Positions 52,501 through 61,324 of a stretch of DNA of 64,000 nucleotides are shown here, piece by piece; the stretch's first letter is position 1, and the number at the start of each line of letters is the position of its first letter. The notes beneath the pieces are model-generated. The model ran no database searches, was not told where the DNA came from, and saw nothing but the letters and a program-made list of their open reading frames with translations. The stretch is from Alcanivorax sp. (lineage in GTDB: Bacteria; Pseudomonadota; Gammaproteobacteria; Pseudomonadales; Alcanivoracaceae). Made by a program: the position numbers and the translations under genes. The stretch covers positions 1,860,001-1,924,000 of the forward strand of contig NZ_CP080267.1 in NCBI RefSeq assembly GCF_019431375.1, written 5' to 3'.

Positions 52501-52712
52501 TCCGGGCTGCGTCCGTCCCACTCGGTGAACACGATCACCTGGGCATCGGACAGGTCGGGAATGGCATCCAGCGGCACCTGCAACAGGCTGCGACCGCCCC
52601 ACAGGGCGGCCAGCAGCACCAGCAACAGGGTGATGCCCGGCTTGCTGGCACAGAGCGCAATCAGGCGGGCAATCAGACCCGGCGGCGGTGACGGCGGATT
52701 CGGGCTTACCAT
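49557..52712 (-). CDS. cusA: Cu(I)/Ag(I) efflux RND pump CusA
   Basis: CusA is the inner-membrane trimeric RND pump that drives copper and silver out through CusBC using the proton gradient. The 1051-residue protein has 12 membrane helices in two halves and the RND loops. Three methionines used by CusA for metal transfer can be recognised in LPGMS, SMVET and TEMLATG, which separates it from Zn/Co/Cd-type CzcA pumps. It overlaps cusB by seven bp in the operon cusCBA. No cusF, cusRS or copper ATPase is in the window, so regulation must come from elsewhere. Confidence 0.93.
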   Translation of the reverse strand: MVSPNPPSPPPGLIARLIALCASKPGITLLLVLLAALWGGRSLLQVPLDAIPDLSDAQVIVFTEWDGRSPDLVEDQITYPLTTALLGVPNVRFVRGQSFMGLSFVYVIFEDDTDIYWARSRVLEYLNTASQQLPEGVSPTLGPDATGVGWVFQYALVDKSGKHDLAELRALQDFKLRYWLTAVEGVAEVASVGGFEKEYQVSIDPDRLASFHIPLRKVVEAIRRSNNDVGGRVLEIAGHEHFIRGRGYLQSKDDLRDVVIGVDANRIPIRLEQVANISLGPAMQRGLAELDGEGQTVGGIVVMRYGENALAVIERVKQRLEDVQAGLPEGVEVVTTYDRSNLIQRAIDTLTHTLIVEMVVVALVIFAFLLHVRSALVACITLPIAILLAFIPLKAQGLTANIMSLGGIAVAIGAMVDAAVVMVDNIHKRLGAREEGDDRKALIISAMQDVGPSIFFSLLIITLSFIPVFSLQATEGRLFSPLAYTKTYSMGFAAILAVTLIPALAVLLIRGRIRSHNNPVNRVLVTVFLPAIRFCIHWRWPVVGLSVLALVLTVPVARQLGNEFMPPLNEGSILYMPTALPGMSITEAGKVLQRMDKQLKAFPEVERVFGKVGRSTSATDPAPLSMVETVITLKPRDQWREGVSWDDLIAEMDEKLRYPGMPNIWWMPIQTRTEMLATGIRSALGIKVFGDSLAEIENTAVAIEKALQADPRTAGDTRSAFAERLTGGYFIDFDIDRPAAARYGLNVQDVQDVLMAAMGGVAATQTVEGRERYNVQVRYDRSYRQSIADMERLLIPTPTGATLPITEVADIAFRTGAPMIRNEDGQLVGFVFVDLKSDVGVADYVAQAKDVVADKVALPSGYRLGWAGQFQYFERAKARLQWVVPATLLAVFLLLYLHRGRLSDTLFVLSAMPFALIGAVWLLFLLDYKLSVAVWVGMIALAGLAAEMGLLMLHYLDGAYRQACQRVPDMSPALLCEEVAQGAVHRIRPMLMTSLTLLISLIPVMLSDGTGADVMKRIAAPMVGGTITALIVVLLVFPALFVLWKQRSRRH

Positions 52713-54235
52713 TGCGCCACCCCCGCTTTCATCTTGCTCTCGGACGCGATCAGGAAGGTGCCGGCAGTGATGATGGCCTCCCCTTCTTTCAGCCCATCAC
52801 GAATGACGATCTGCCCGTCGATACGGTAACCGGTACGCACCGGCACCGGCATCAACCGGCCGCCCCCCTGATCCTTGAAGACAATCCGCTTGTGACCGGA
52901 CACCAGCACCGCGTCTTCCGGCACCAGCAGCTGCTCACCCAGTGGCACCTGCAGATTGACCTGGGCGAACTGACCGGGCTGATAACGGCCCGCCTCATTG
53001 TCCAGCGACAGGCGCACCCGGGCGGTGCGGGTATCGCGCTGCAGGAATGGGTCCACGTGGGCCACCGTGGCCGGGATGGCAGACTGGCCGGCAATACGCA
53101 GATCGGCCGTCAGGCCGGTTTCCAGCAGCGGCACGTCCTGTTCATAGGCAAATGCCTCCACCCACAGCCGGGACAGATCCGCCAGACGAAGCAGCGTCTC
53201 GCCGCTTTTTACCGCCGAACCGGGCAGCAGATGTTTCTCGATCACCACCCCGGATGCTGGCGCAAAAATCGGAAAGTAGTCCTGCGCCTTTCCTCGTTTG
53301 GCCAACCACTGCAGTTGCGGATCGGTGATACCGGCACGCATCAGCCGTTGCCGTGCCGCCGAGCGCAGGCGGGCATTGCCGCTGCGGCGAGCGCGTAGAT
53401 AGTCTTCCTGCAGGGTCAGCAGCTCCGGGCTGTAGACGGTGAACAGTGTCTCCCCCTGTGAGATCGCCTGCCCTTCATCGGTGACCTTCAGCTCACCAAT
53501 CCAGCCGTCAAAACGCAGACTGATATCGGTAAGCCGGCTCTCGTCGTAGGCAAGCTGCCCCTGCAAGCGTAACGGCAGAGACACGGTTTCGCGTGTGACT
53601 TTACCGGTCCTGATGCCGATGGTCTGGCGCCGCCCCTCCTCCACGCGAATGCTGCCGCTGTTAATTTCTTCATGGGTGACCGGCACCAGATCCATACCAC
53701 AGATCGGACAGGTGCCCGGCGTGGCGGATTTCACCGAGGGATGCATGGAGCAAGTGTGGTAAGCCACCTCCCCCGCGGGCGTGGCCGTGGCCAACCGCAG
53801 GCCTTCCCGGCCTGTAGCCATATCGAAGGTCAGATCCACATGGTTTTCGCCCTCAGCAATATCCACCGCCAGGGGCCACTCCCCGGCCATGGTCAATTCG
53901 AAGCTGCCTTCATAGCGGCCCGGCGCCACTTCGGTAATCTCCGCCGGTGCATACATGGCGGACATGGTGCCCATGGCCGGCATTTCTCCCACCGCCCTTA
54001 CCTCGGCGCCGCCAAGCGGCTGACCGTCGTTGTCACGGACCAGAATCTGTAGCTGGTTTTCGCCTACCACCGGCTTGTCTGGTGTCACGGTAACGGCCAC
54101 TCGATAGGGGCCGGCGCTGATAAAATCGGCATCGCTCATGGCCTGACTGCCAGGCTCGGCAGCACTCCACCACCAGAGCAACAGGGCCAGCCCCACAACC
54201 ACTACCTCAATGACCAAAATCGTACGCTTATTCAT
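52706..54235 (-). CDS. cusB: Periplasmic adaptor CusB
   Basis: CusB links the CusA pump to the outer-membrane channel. The 509-residue protein from ATG 54235 has a membrane anchor (ILVIEVVVVGLALLLWWW), an extra N-terminal FixH/YtkA-like beta domain (about 40-135), a heavy-metal-binding domain with YHTCSMHP and CPICGMDLVPV (about 160-190), then barrel-sandwich and hairpin regions of the RND adaptor. The metal-binding insert suggests capture of Cu(I) or Ag(I) from the periplasm. It overlaps cusC by eight bp and cusA by seven bp. Confidence 0.92.
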   Translation of the reverse strand: MNKRTILVIEVVVVGLALLLWWWSAAEPGSQAMSDADFISAGPYRVAVTVTPDKPVVGENQLQILVRDNDGQPLGGAEVRAVGEMPAMGTMSAMYAPAEITEVAPGRYEGSFELTMAGEWPLAVDIAEGENHVDLTFDMATGREGLRLATATPAGEVAYHTCSMHPSVKSATPGTCPICGMDLVPVTHEEINSGSIRVEEGRRQTIGIRTGKVTRETVSLPLRLQGQLAYDESRLTDISLRFDGWIGELKVTDEGQAISQGETLFTVYSPELLTLQEDYLRARRSGNARLRSAARQRLMRAGITDPQLQWLAKRGKAQDYFPIFAPASGVVIEKHLLPGSAVKSGETLLRLADLSRLWVEAFAYEQDVPLLETGLTADLRIAGQSAIPATVAHVDPFLQRDTRTARVRLSLDNEAGRYQPGQFAQVNLQVPLGEQLLVPEDAVLVSGHKRIVFKDQGGGRLMPVPVRTGYRIDGQIVIRDGLKEGEAIITAGTFLIASESKMKAGVAQW

Positions 54236-55541
54236 GGTGGCCACCGTTCTCGCTGTGGTTTGTTGATTGCCAGTCGGACACAAACACCAGGCCGGCGGCG
54301 GCGGTAAGCTGGGCAAAACCGGTGCGCTGTTGGTAGTACGCCTGGGCCTGTTGTTCCTGGGTGGTCAGCAGCTGCCGCTGGGCGGTGAGAATGCGCTGAA
54401 AATCCGCCTCCCCGCTGCGGAAGGCATCCCGGCTGGCGGCCAGGTTTTCGCGGGCCAGCGGCAGCAGCTCGTTGGCGTACAGTCGCAGACGCTTGCCGGC
54501 TTCCCGGTAGTGGCTGGCGGCCTGGGCCAGCTGCTCCCGCAGGGCCAGCAGGCGATCCCGTTGTTCCCAGTCCAGCGCCTGCTGGTCGGCGCGCAGGGCC
54601 GCTTCCTGGCGGCTGCGCCCTCCCTGGTCCAGCGGCAGGTTGATGCCGACACCCACCACCCAGCGCTGGTCCTCGTTCATCCACAGGCTGTTGTAGCGGG
54701 TCATCAGTGAGAAGTTCGGATAGCGCTGTTTTCTGATCCGTTCCAGCTCGTGTTGCTTCTGCGACTGTTCTGCCTGCAGGGCGCGAATCTGCGGCTGTTC
54801 ATCCAGCACCGATAACCGCTGTGTCAGTTGGTCATCGCTAATCGCCGGGATGCCGTCATTGGAGAGATCCGGCAGTGCTGTTGCGGTTGGCAGATTCAGG
54901 GCTTGCCGGATCTGGCTGCTGTCCCGTTCCAGGGCAGCTTCCAGCTGGATGGCGTTTTCCATGAGCAGGTGCCGCTCATGCTGTGCCTGCAGCAGCGCCG
55001 AGCGGCTTGCGGTGACGCTGGCATAGCGATCCTCCAGGGTGTCGATCAGCAACTGCCAGAGCCGCTGGTTTTCCCGGTTGATGGCCAGCCGCTGACGGCG
55101 GTAGTCCCGGCGCGCCAGCGCCAGCCGTAACTGCCGGGCCAGCTCCACCTGATGGTGGGCAGTCATGGCCTGAATACCGGCGACCCGGTCGTCGGCCAGT
55201 TGGCGGTCCAGGCTCAGAGTGCCGGGCCAGGGCAAGGGCTGACTGAGTTCGACGATATAGCCATCATCGAGCTGGTCATTGCCGAAGGTGTTGGGCGCCA
55301 CACCGACGGACAGGCGCGGATCATCCAGGCGCCCGCTGGCCTCGCTGCGATGCTGCGCCGCCTGATGCCGGGAAAGATAGGCCTGTTGTGCGGGGTTGCA
55401 GGTCAGGGCTTGCTGTACCAGCCCCTCGGTGGTGGTGGCCGGTGCTTCACAGGCCGCGTCTGCCCAGCCGGGCCGGGCCATCAGCAGCGCGGCAAGCAGC
55501 AGCCAGCGCCTGGTAAACGCTATGGAAAACAGGGGTTGCAT
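54228..55541 (-). CDS. cusC: Outer-membrane efflux channel CusC (TolC family)
   Basis: The 437-residue protein has a signal peptide (LLLAALLMARPGWA) and two TolC-type repeats of long coiled helices (around 60-230 and 270-425) that build the periplasmic tunnel. Its place before cusB and cusA, overlapping cusB by eight bp, identifies it as the channel of the Cu/Ag efflux complex. No lipobox is seen at the start. ATG 55541 is chosen because the signal peptide starts there. Confidence 0.9.
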   Translation of the reverse strand: MQPLFSIAFTRRWLLLAALLMARPGWADAACEAPATTTEGLVQQALTCNPAQQAYLSRHQAAQHRSEASGRLDDPRLSVGVAPNTFGNDQLDDGYIVELSQPLPWPGTLSLDRQLADDRVAGIQAMTAHHQVELARQLRLALARRDYRRQRLAINRENQRLWQLLIDTLEDRYASVTASRSALLQAQHERHLLMENAIQLEAALERDSSQIRQALNLPTATALPDLSNDGIPAISDDQLTQRLSVLDEQPQIRALQAEQSQKQHELERIRKQRYPNFSLMTRYNSLWMNEDQRWVVGVGINLPLDQGGRSRQEAALRADQQALDWEQRDRLLALREQLAQAASHYREAGKRLRLYANELLPLARENLAASRDAFRSGEADFQRILTAQRQLLTTQEQQAQAYYQQRTGFAQLTAAAGLVFVSDWQSTNHSENGGHHE

Positions 55542-55662
55542 GGATTGACTCCCAATCCTGGCAGGCCGGACACCGCGATCACATACACGCGACGCCGACA
55601 CTGCCGGTTAAACTCAATGCATCAGGGGGTGTGGTCGCACTGAGTGGCGACGGGGGAGTCAA

Positions 55663-56082
55663 TCAAATGCGCAGGCGGCGGGTTTCCAGCCAGGTATGGG
55701 AACCCGGATCAGCGGGGTTGTCGCCGATAGCGACCAGGGCAGAGGGCGCCGCTGTGACGTCAGGGAGGAGATCCAGTGATACCAGCACAAAGGCCAGCGA
55801 CGCCTCGGGCAGGTCCGGCACCAGGCGTGCCTGGACAATGGACGGGCTGTCATTGTCGCTGTCTTTCAGGGACAGGGTATTCTCCAGGTCACAGCAGCCG
55901 CCATTGCGGTCCGGCATGGGTGCTTCGTCACTGGCCATGGCCATGCTCTCGCAACAGCAATCCGAGGCGAGACCACGGTGGGTGTCCACCATCTGGCAGG
56001 CAAACACCGTCTGCACCTGGAACAATAGCCCAAGCAGTATCAGCCCGATCAGGGCACGCTGACGGTGTTGCCGATGGATCAT
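55663..56082 (-). CDS. Small Cys/Met-rich exported protein upstream of cusCBA
   Basis: The 139-residue product has an N-terminal hydrophobic segment (ALIGLILLGLLFQVQTVFAC) that ends with a cysteine and could be a lipobox-like or normal signal peptide. A cluster SDCCCESMAMAS and later GGCCDLE gives many thiol and thioether ligands for Cu(I) or Ag(I), a plausible periplasmic metal chaperone or buffer. It lies 121 bases upstream of cusC on the same strand, so it may share its promoter. The rest of the sequence is not recognised. The metal role is inferred from context. Confidence 0.65.
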   Translation of the reverse strand: MIHRQHRQRALIGLILLGLLFQVQTVFACQMVDTHRGLASDCCCESMAMASDEAPMPDRNGGCCDLENTLSLKDSDNDSPSIVQARLVPDLPEASLAFVLVSLDLLPDVTAAPSALVAIGDNPADPGSHTWLETRRLRI

Positions 56083-56115
56083 AACCCGGTTCCAGAATCT
56101 GTTAGCACGACTATA

Positions 56116-56550
56116 TCAGCTGGAGGAGTGCGGCGGCAGCCCCGGCGTGGCCCGGTCACCGGCCACCCACTTGGCGCTATCCATCACATCGAACGCCAGG
56201 CTGATGCCATTGATTACCACCAGCAGCACCGCCAGCCCCAACTCCAGGGCACCCGCTTCAGCGCGGAAGCCGCTATCGGCCAGCAGCATCAGCAGATAGA
56301 TTTCCAGCGGCCCCCAGGCAATCAGGTGCGGGATCGACAGCACCTTGTTCATGCCCCGGTAGATCCACATCAAGGGGCCATTGGTGGCCGCCACAAACAG
56401 CGCGGCCAGTGCAGCGGCCATCCCCACCCGGGTATCGAGCAGAAAAAACGGCAGCACATTCACCGGCACAAGGATGCCTACCACCCAGATCTGCACCCAC
56501 AGTGGCAAGCTGCGCAACGAACGCCAGATATCATTCATCCGATCCATCAT
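56116..56550 (-). CDS. Four-helix membrane protein, function unknown
   Basis: The 144-residue protein has four hydrophobic segments (about 18-38, 45-62, 78-98 and 105-125), suggesting a small integral membrane protein. It is 33 bases upstream of the Cys-rich protein gene on the same strand, so it may head the cus transcript. ATG 56538 (MNDIWRS) is an alternative start. I recognise no motif and cannot assign a function. Confidence 0.6.
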   Translation of the reverse strand: MMDRMNDIWRSLRSLPLWVQIWVVGILVPVNVLPFFLLDTRVGMAAALAALFVAATNGPLMWIYRGMNKVLSIPHLIAWGPLEIYLLMLLADSGFRAEAGALELGLAVLLVVINGISLAFDVMDSAKWVAGDRATPGLPPHSSS

Positions 56551-56645
56551 CTTTTTCCGGTAGGGTTTCTGGTGTGCACAAATGATGCCCTGGATCCAGG
56601 CTTGTTACAGATCCAATGCCTGGCGCCCTGACTCCCACCGCCTTG

Positions 56646-57406
<761 letters not shown>

Positions 57407-57410
<4 letters not shown>

Positions 57411-58237
57411 TGCCAGGCTCCTTGTGCCGGGCGCAGCCAGCGCCGCACCAGCAGATTCAGTATCACCAGTATGGCCACCAGCACCAGGCCGGTGGCCGCT
57501 GCCCGGGGCATGCCGCCGGGCACGTTCATGGCCAGATCATAAATATGTACGCTCAAGGCACGGCCGGAATCCAGCAACGAATCCGGCCGCCGCAGCACAT
57601 AGCCGGCAGTGAACAGCAGCACCGCGGTTTCCGCCAGCGCCCGGCCAATGCTGAGAATAATCCCCACCGCAATGCCCGGTGCCGCCTGGGGTATCAGAAT
57701 ACGTCGCACCCAGCCCCAGCGACTGATTGAGAGGGACTCGCTGGCCTGCCGGTAGGACAACGGCACCGCCCGCAGGGCCTGCTCGGCGCTGCGGATCATC
57801 AGCGGCAACACCATCAGCGCCAGCGCCAGACCGCCACTGAGAATGGAAAAACCCAGCCCCAGGCTGATGGCAAAAAACTGGTAACCGAACAGGCCATAGA
57901 CGATGGAAGGCACCGCCGCCAGCATATCCAGCACCCCGCCCAGCCACTGGGCACGGCGGGTGCCCGTCGGCACCTGTTCGCTCAGGTAGAGCGCACAGCC
58001 CAACCCCACCGGCACCGCCACCAGCAGGCACACCGCCAGGATCCATGCGGTGCTGACCAGCAGCGCGGCAATCCCGCCCGCGCGGCCCGCCTGGCGCGGG
58101 TCATCCAGCAGAAAGTCCACAGAGATCAAGCCGGCGCCCTGCTCCAGCAGGGACCACAACATCAGCCCCATGGGCACCAGCACCGCCAGCAACAGCAGCG
58201 CGCCAATCACGCCGGCAAGGCGATCAGGCCATCTCAT
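57407..58237 (-). CDS. pstA: Phosphate ABC transporter permease PstA
   Basis: This 276-residue inner-membrane protein has six helices and the permease coupling loop around SESLSISRWGWVRRILIPQAAPGI (EAA-type motif). It pairs with PstC to form the phosphate channel. It overlaps pstC by 14 bases and pstB by four. The length is a little short for PstA but complete. Conserved arginines in the SYRQAS region fit the family. Confidence 0.92.
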
Positions 58238-59084
58238 GACGCCCTCCCCGCAACCGCCAGCTCAGCATCAACAGCACCGCCGTGACCAGTAACAAAAGCA
58301 GGCCGCTGGCAAACAGGGCCACCCGGTGATCGCCGGTGGCATAGGCCATTTCCAGGGCGATATTGGCGGTCAGGGTACGCACCGGGTCGAACAGGGACGT
58401 GGGCCACTGCACCACATTGCCCGCCACCATCAGCACCGCCATGGTTTCGCCCAGGGCACGGCCAAACTGCAGCACCAGACCACTGACAATGGCCGGCCCG
58501 GCCTGGGGCAACAGCACCCGACGCAGCATGCCCACCCGGGACAGGGACAAGGCCTGACCCGCCTGCAGATAACGGGCCGGCAACTGGCCCAGGGCGGTGT
58601 CGGTGACCAGCAACGCCAGCGGCAGGATCATCAACGCCAGCACCAGCGAGGCGGCCAGCCAGGAGGCGCCCGGCGGTGCCCACTGGTTGATCCAGGGCAC
58701 CAGCACCAGCATGCCCCACAGACCATAGACCACCGAGGGAATGCCAGCCATCAACTCCACCAGGGCCAGCACCGGTCGCCGCATCAGCGGCGCGAAGTAA
58801 CGCAGCCAGGCCGCCAGCAGCACCGCCAGCGGGCCGGCAATCACCAGCGCCAGTACACTCACCACAACGGAACCGGCAATCATGGCAGCCATGCCGTAAC
58901 GGGCCTGACCGGGCTGCCAGTCATTGCGCCATAGGGCATTGCCGTACTCGACCAGAAACGGTGCGGACTGAACCAACAACACCGCCACGATGCCCCCCAG
59001 AACCAGTACCGCGGCAACGCCGGCAAGGCGCAGCAGCCAGGTCAGCAGTTGATCAGCGGGAGGCCGGGAGGAAGTAGTAATCAC
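58224..59084 (-). CDS. pstC: Phosphate ABC transporter permease PstC
   Basis: The 286-residue protein has six helices and the EAA-type loop QALSLSRVGMLRRVLLPQAGPAI. I use GTG 59084, which has GAGG about six bases before it and overlaps pstS by 32 bases; an ATG at 59153 would overlap pstS by about 100 bases. It forms the inner-membrane channel with PstA. The gene order and overlap show a tight pstSCAB operon. Confidence 0.9.
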   Translation of the reverse strand: MITTSSRPPADQLLTWLLRLAGVAAVLVLGGIVAVLLVQSAPFLVEYGNALWRNDWQPGQARYGMAAMIAGSVVVSVLALVIAGPLAVLLAAWLRYFAPLMRRPVLALVELMAGIPSVVYGLWGMLVLVPWINQWAPPGASWLAASLVLALMILPLALLVTDTALGQLPARYLQAGQALSLSRVGMLRRVLLPQAGPAIVSGLVLQFGRALGETMAVLMVAGNVVQWPTSLFDPVRTLTANIALEMAYATGDHRVALFASGLLLLLVTAVLLMLSWRLRGGRHEMA

Positions 59085-59856
59085 GGTATACCTCTGCCTG
59101 TGCCGGGTCGGTAATAAATGCCAACAGCGCTCTGGCATGGGGATCAGGCTCACCGGCGCTGACCAGGTTCAGCTCGCGCCCCAGTGGGTAATCACCCTGT
59201 TCCAGCGCGGCAAGGCTGGCGGGTACGCCCTGCAATGGCAGCAACCGCAACGGCGCCCCGGCCTCAAGCTCATGAATGGCGGTGCCGATGGACACGTAAC
59301 CAATGGCAAAGGGATCCGCGGACACCGCCTTGATACCCTGCTGGTTTTCGCCGATCACCAGATCCGCCCGAATCTGATCGTTGTCCAGCTCGAAATGCTC
59401 GAGAAACAGCTCCTGTGTCGAGCGGCCATCCGCCTTGTGCACCACGGTAATGGCCCGCTCCGCACCGCCAAGGTCTGCCCAGCTGTCCAGCTTGCCAGTA
59501 TAGATGGCGACAACCTGTTGCCGGGAAAGCGAGGACAGCGGATTATCCTGGTGGACAATCAGGGCGATACCATCACGGGCGATCAGGTGCCCGGTCAGAT
59601 CCTGTTCATCGGCCTTGAGGGCCCGGCTGACCATGCCCAGATCTGCCAGCCCCTGACGCACATCGCTGATCCCGCGACCGGAACCACCACTTTGCACATC
59701 CACCTGCACGCCACTGTGCGCCTCGAAGCGCTCCGCCAACTCGGCCATCAGCGGCGCGATGGTGCTGGAGCCGGTAATCACCAGCTTGTTCTCTGCCGGC
59801 TGGCAGCCGGCCAGCAGCAATACCAACAGCAAGCCTTTCAATGTCTTTCCGTGCAT
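59053..59856 (-). CDS. pstS: Phosphate-binding lipoprotein PstS
   Basis: The 267-residue protein is a lipoprotein (lipobox LLLAGC) of the PBP-like phosphate-binding family. The start NKLVITGSSTIAPLMAELAERFE and the SGGSGRGISDVRQGLAD region, with the serines and the threonine that hold the phosphate, are visible. It is the first gene of pstSCAB. The ATG at 59856 is chosen for its GGGCAGGG ribosome-binding site; an upstream start at 59946 would add an unlikely leader. A PhoB-like box lies 44 bases upstream. Selectivity for phosphate versus arsenate cannot be read from sequence. Confidence 0.9.
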   Translation of the reverse strand: MHGKTLKGLLLVLLLAGCQPAENKLVITGSSTIAPLMAELAERFEAHSGVQVDVQSGGSGRGISDVRQGLADLGMVSRALKADEQDLTGHLIARDGIALIVHQDNPLSSLSRQQVVAIYTGKLDSWADLGGAERAITVVHKADGRSTQELFLEHFELDNDQIRADLVIGENQQGIKAVSADPFAIGYVSIGTAIHELEAGAPLRLLPLQGVPASLAALEQGDYPLGRELNLVSAGEPDPHARALLAFITDPAQAEVYRDYYFLPASR

Positions 59857-59899
59857 GCCCTGCCCTTTTTCACCTTTTGCTGTCGCCTTGGATGCCATC

Positions 59900-59917
59900 T
59901 TGACGCAAAAATTACAG
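59900..59917 (-). promoter_or_regulatory. Candidate PhoB box upstream of pstS
   Basis: On the minus strand CTGTAAT, four T, GCGTCAA resembles the Pho box (CTGTCAT, 4 bases, CTGTCAT) with 10 of 14 matches. It lies 44 bases before the pstS start. Only moderate support; it would make the operon phosphate-regulated. The rest of the pstS-arsM gap shows no clear promoter for arsM or ArsR operator. Confidence 0.35.
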
Positions 59918-60030
59918 CCATCGCCGCTCGCCGGTGTAACCTGCACAGGAAGACGGCATCCTTATTTCATTGGGCATAAAAAAGCCCGCTGATAATACGT
60001 TACACCGATGCAACCACCAGAGGATCAACA

Positions 60031-61074
60031 ATGCGTGAAGAGGTACAGAATTATTACGGCCAGCAACTGCATTCCAGTGACGACCTGCAGACCAACGCCT
60101 GCTGCGATCAGGAGCCGCCGGCCTGGCTGAAACCCCTTCTCTCGCAGCTCCACGATGAAGTGGTGATGCGCTACTACGGCTGTGGTCTGGTGGCTCCCCA
60201 GCAGCTTGAAGGCATGCGCATTCTGGATCTGGGTTCCGGCTCCGGCCGTGATGTCTATCTGCTGTCTGCTCTGGTGGGTGAGCACGGTGAAGTGGTGGGC
60301 GTGGACATGACCGATGAACAGCTGGAAGTGGCCCGCCGTCATCAGGACTATCACCGCGACACCTTCGGTTACGCAAAGAGCAATGTGCGTTTCCTGAAGG
60401 GCTATATCGAAGAGCTGGATCAGCTGGATCTGGAGGACGGTTACTTCGACATCATCATTTCCAACTGCGTGATCAACCTGAGCACCGACAAGCCCAAGGT
60501 ATTGCGCGACGTGAAGCGCCTGCTCAAGCCCGGTGGCGAATTCTATTTTTCCGATGTATACGCGGATCGTCGCGTGCCGGACAACCTGCGCAACGACCCG
60601 GTGCTGTACGGCGAGTGCCTGGCCGGCGCCCTGTACTGGAACGACTTTCTCAACCTGGCCAAGCAGAGCGGCTTTGCTGATCCGCGGCTGGTGGAATCCC
60701 GCCGTCTGACCATCGAGAACCCGGACATCGAAGCCCGCCTGGGTCAGCAGCGCTTCTACTCCGCCACCTACCGGCTATTCAATATTGATGGCCTGGAACC
60801 AGCCTGTGAAGATTACGGCCAGGCAGTGATCTACCAGGGCACCGTGCCACAACAGCCCCATGCCTTCGTGCTTGATGATCACCACGTTATGGAAACCGGC
60901 AAGGTGTTTCCAGTGTGTGGCAACACCTGGCTGATGCTGGAAAAGAGTCGCTTCGCCGAACATTTCACCTTTATCGGCAACTTCGATACGCACTACGGCA
61001 TCTTTGCAGGGTGCGGGCTGAACGTCCCCTTTGAAGACAGCGACACCGGGAACGGTGCTGCACCCTGCTGCTGA
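60031..61074 (+). CDS. arsM: Arsenosugar-type arsenite S-adenosylmethionine methyltransferase ArsM
   Basis: The 347-residue protein has the SAM-binding motif ILDLGSGSGRDVYLL (residues 64-78) and arsenite-binding cysteines: C51 (YYGCGL), C146 (ISNCVINLS) and C196 (YGECLAGALYW). C24/C25 (TNACC) and a C-terminal CC pair add thiols. The N-terminal NYYGQQLHSSDDLQTNACC and the second half with FIGNFDTHYGIFAGCG are typical of the ArsM subgroup linked to arsenosugar synthesis in bacteria. It would methylate As(III) to methylated arsenicals. It is divergent from pstS and followed by a small secreted protein, a TVP38-reductase fusion and DUF547. Confidence 0.88.
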   Translation: MREEVQNYYGQQLHSSDDLQTNACCDQEPPAWLKPLLSQLHDEVVMRYYGCGLVAPQQLEGMRILDLGSGSGRDVYLLSALVGEHGEVVGVDMTDEQLEVARRHQDYHRDTFGYAKSNVRFLKGYIEELDQLDLEDGYFDIIISNCVINLSTDKPKVLRDVKRLLKPGGEFYFSDVYADRRVPDNLRNDPVLYGECLAGALYWNDFLNLAKQSGFADPRLVESRRLTIENPDIEARLGQQRFYSATYRLFNIDGLEPACEDYGQAVIYQGTVPQQPHAFVLDDHHVMETGKVFPVCGNTWLMLEKSRFAEHFTFIGNFDTHYGIFAGCGLNVPFEDSDTGNGAAPCC

Positions 61075-61168
61075 TGCAGTGATTAAATCACTGCCGTTAT
61101 CGCCGCGCGATGTAACACCCCTTTTCGCCACGCATCCTATTACTGCATACAGTAACCAGGAGAGAACG

Positions 61169-61306
61169 ATGAAACGATCCATGATCGCACTGGCGTTACT
61201 GGCACTCAGTGGTCTTACCCTGGCGGGCACTGCCTATGCCCCCAGCGAGGAAGAGCTACGCTCGCTCTGGACACTGATGGAGCAATCCTGGATTTTCCAG
61301 GGGTAA
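61169..61306 (+). CDS. 45-residue exported peptide in the arsM locus
   Basis: This very short product begins with a signal-like segment (MKRSMIALALLALSGLTLAGTAYA) and leaves a mature peptide of about 21 residues with acidic and aromatic residues (EEELRSLWTLMEQSW in part). A good ribosome-binding site AGGAGAGA precedes the ATG. It is between arsM and the TVP38-flavoprotein fusion, 18 bases from the latter, so co-transcription is likely. No family recognised; it could be a small membrane-associated regulator. Confidence 0.6.
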   Translation: MKRSMIALALLALSGLTLAGTAYAPSEEELRSLWTLMEQSWIFQG

Positions 61307-61324
61307 CCCGGCAAGGACTCACCC

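Noticed and set aside
50019..52691. Long open frame of about 890 codons opposite cusA
   Set aside because: It is antisense to a clear RND pump, has low-complexity His/Gly/Gln-rich translation and no family pattern. High-GC genes often leave such open antisense frames.
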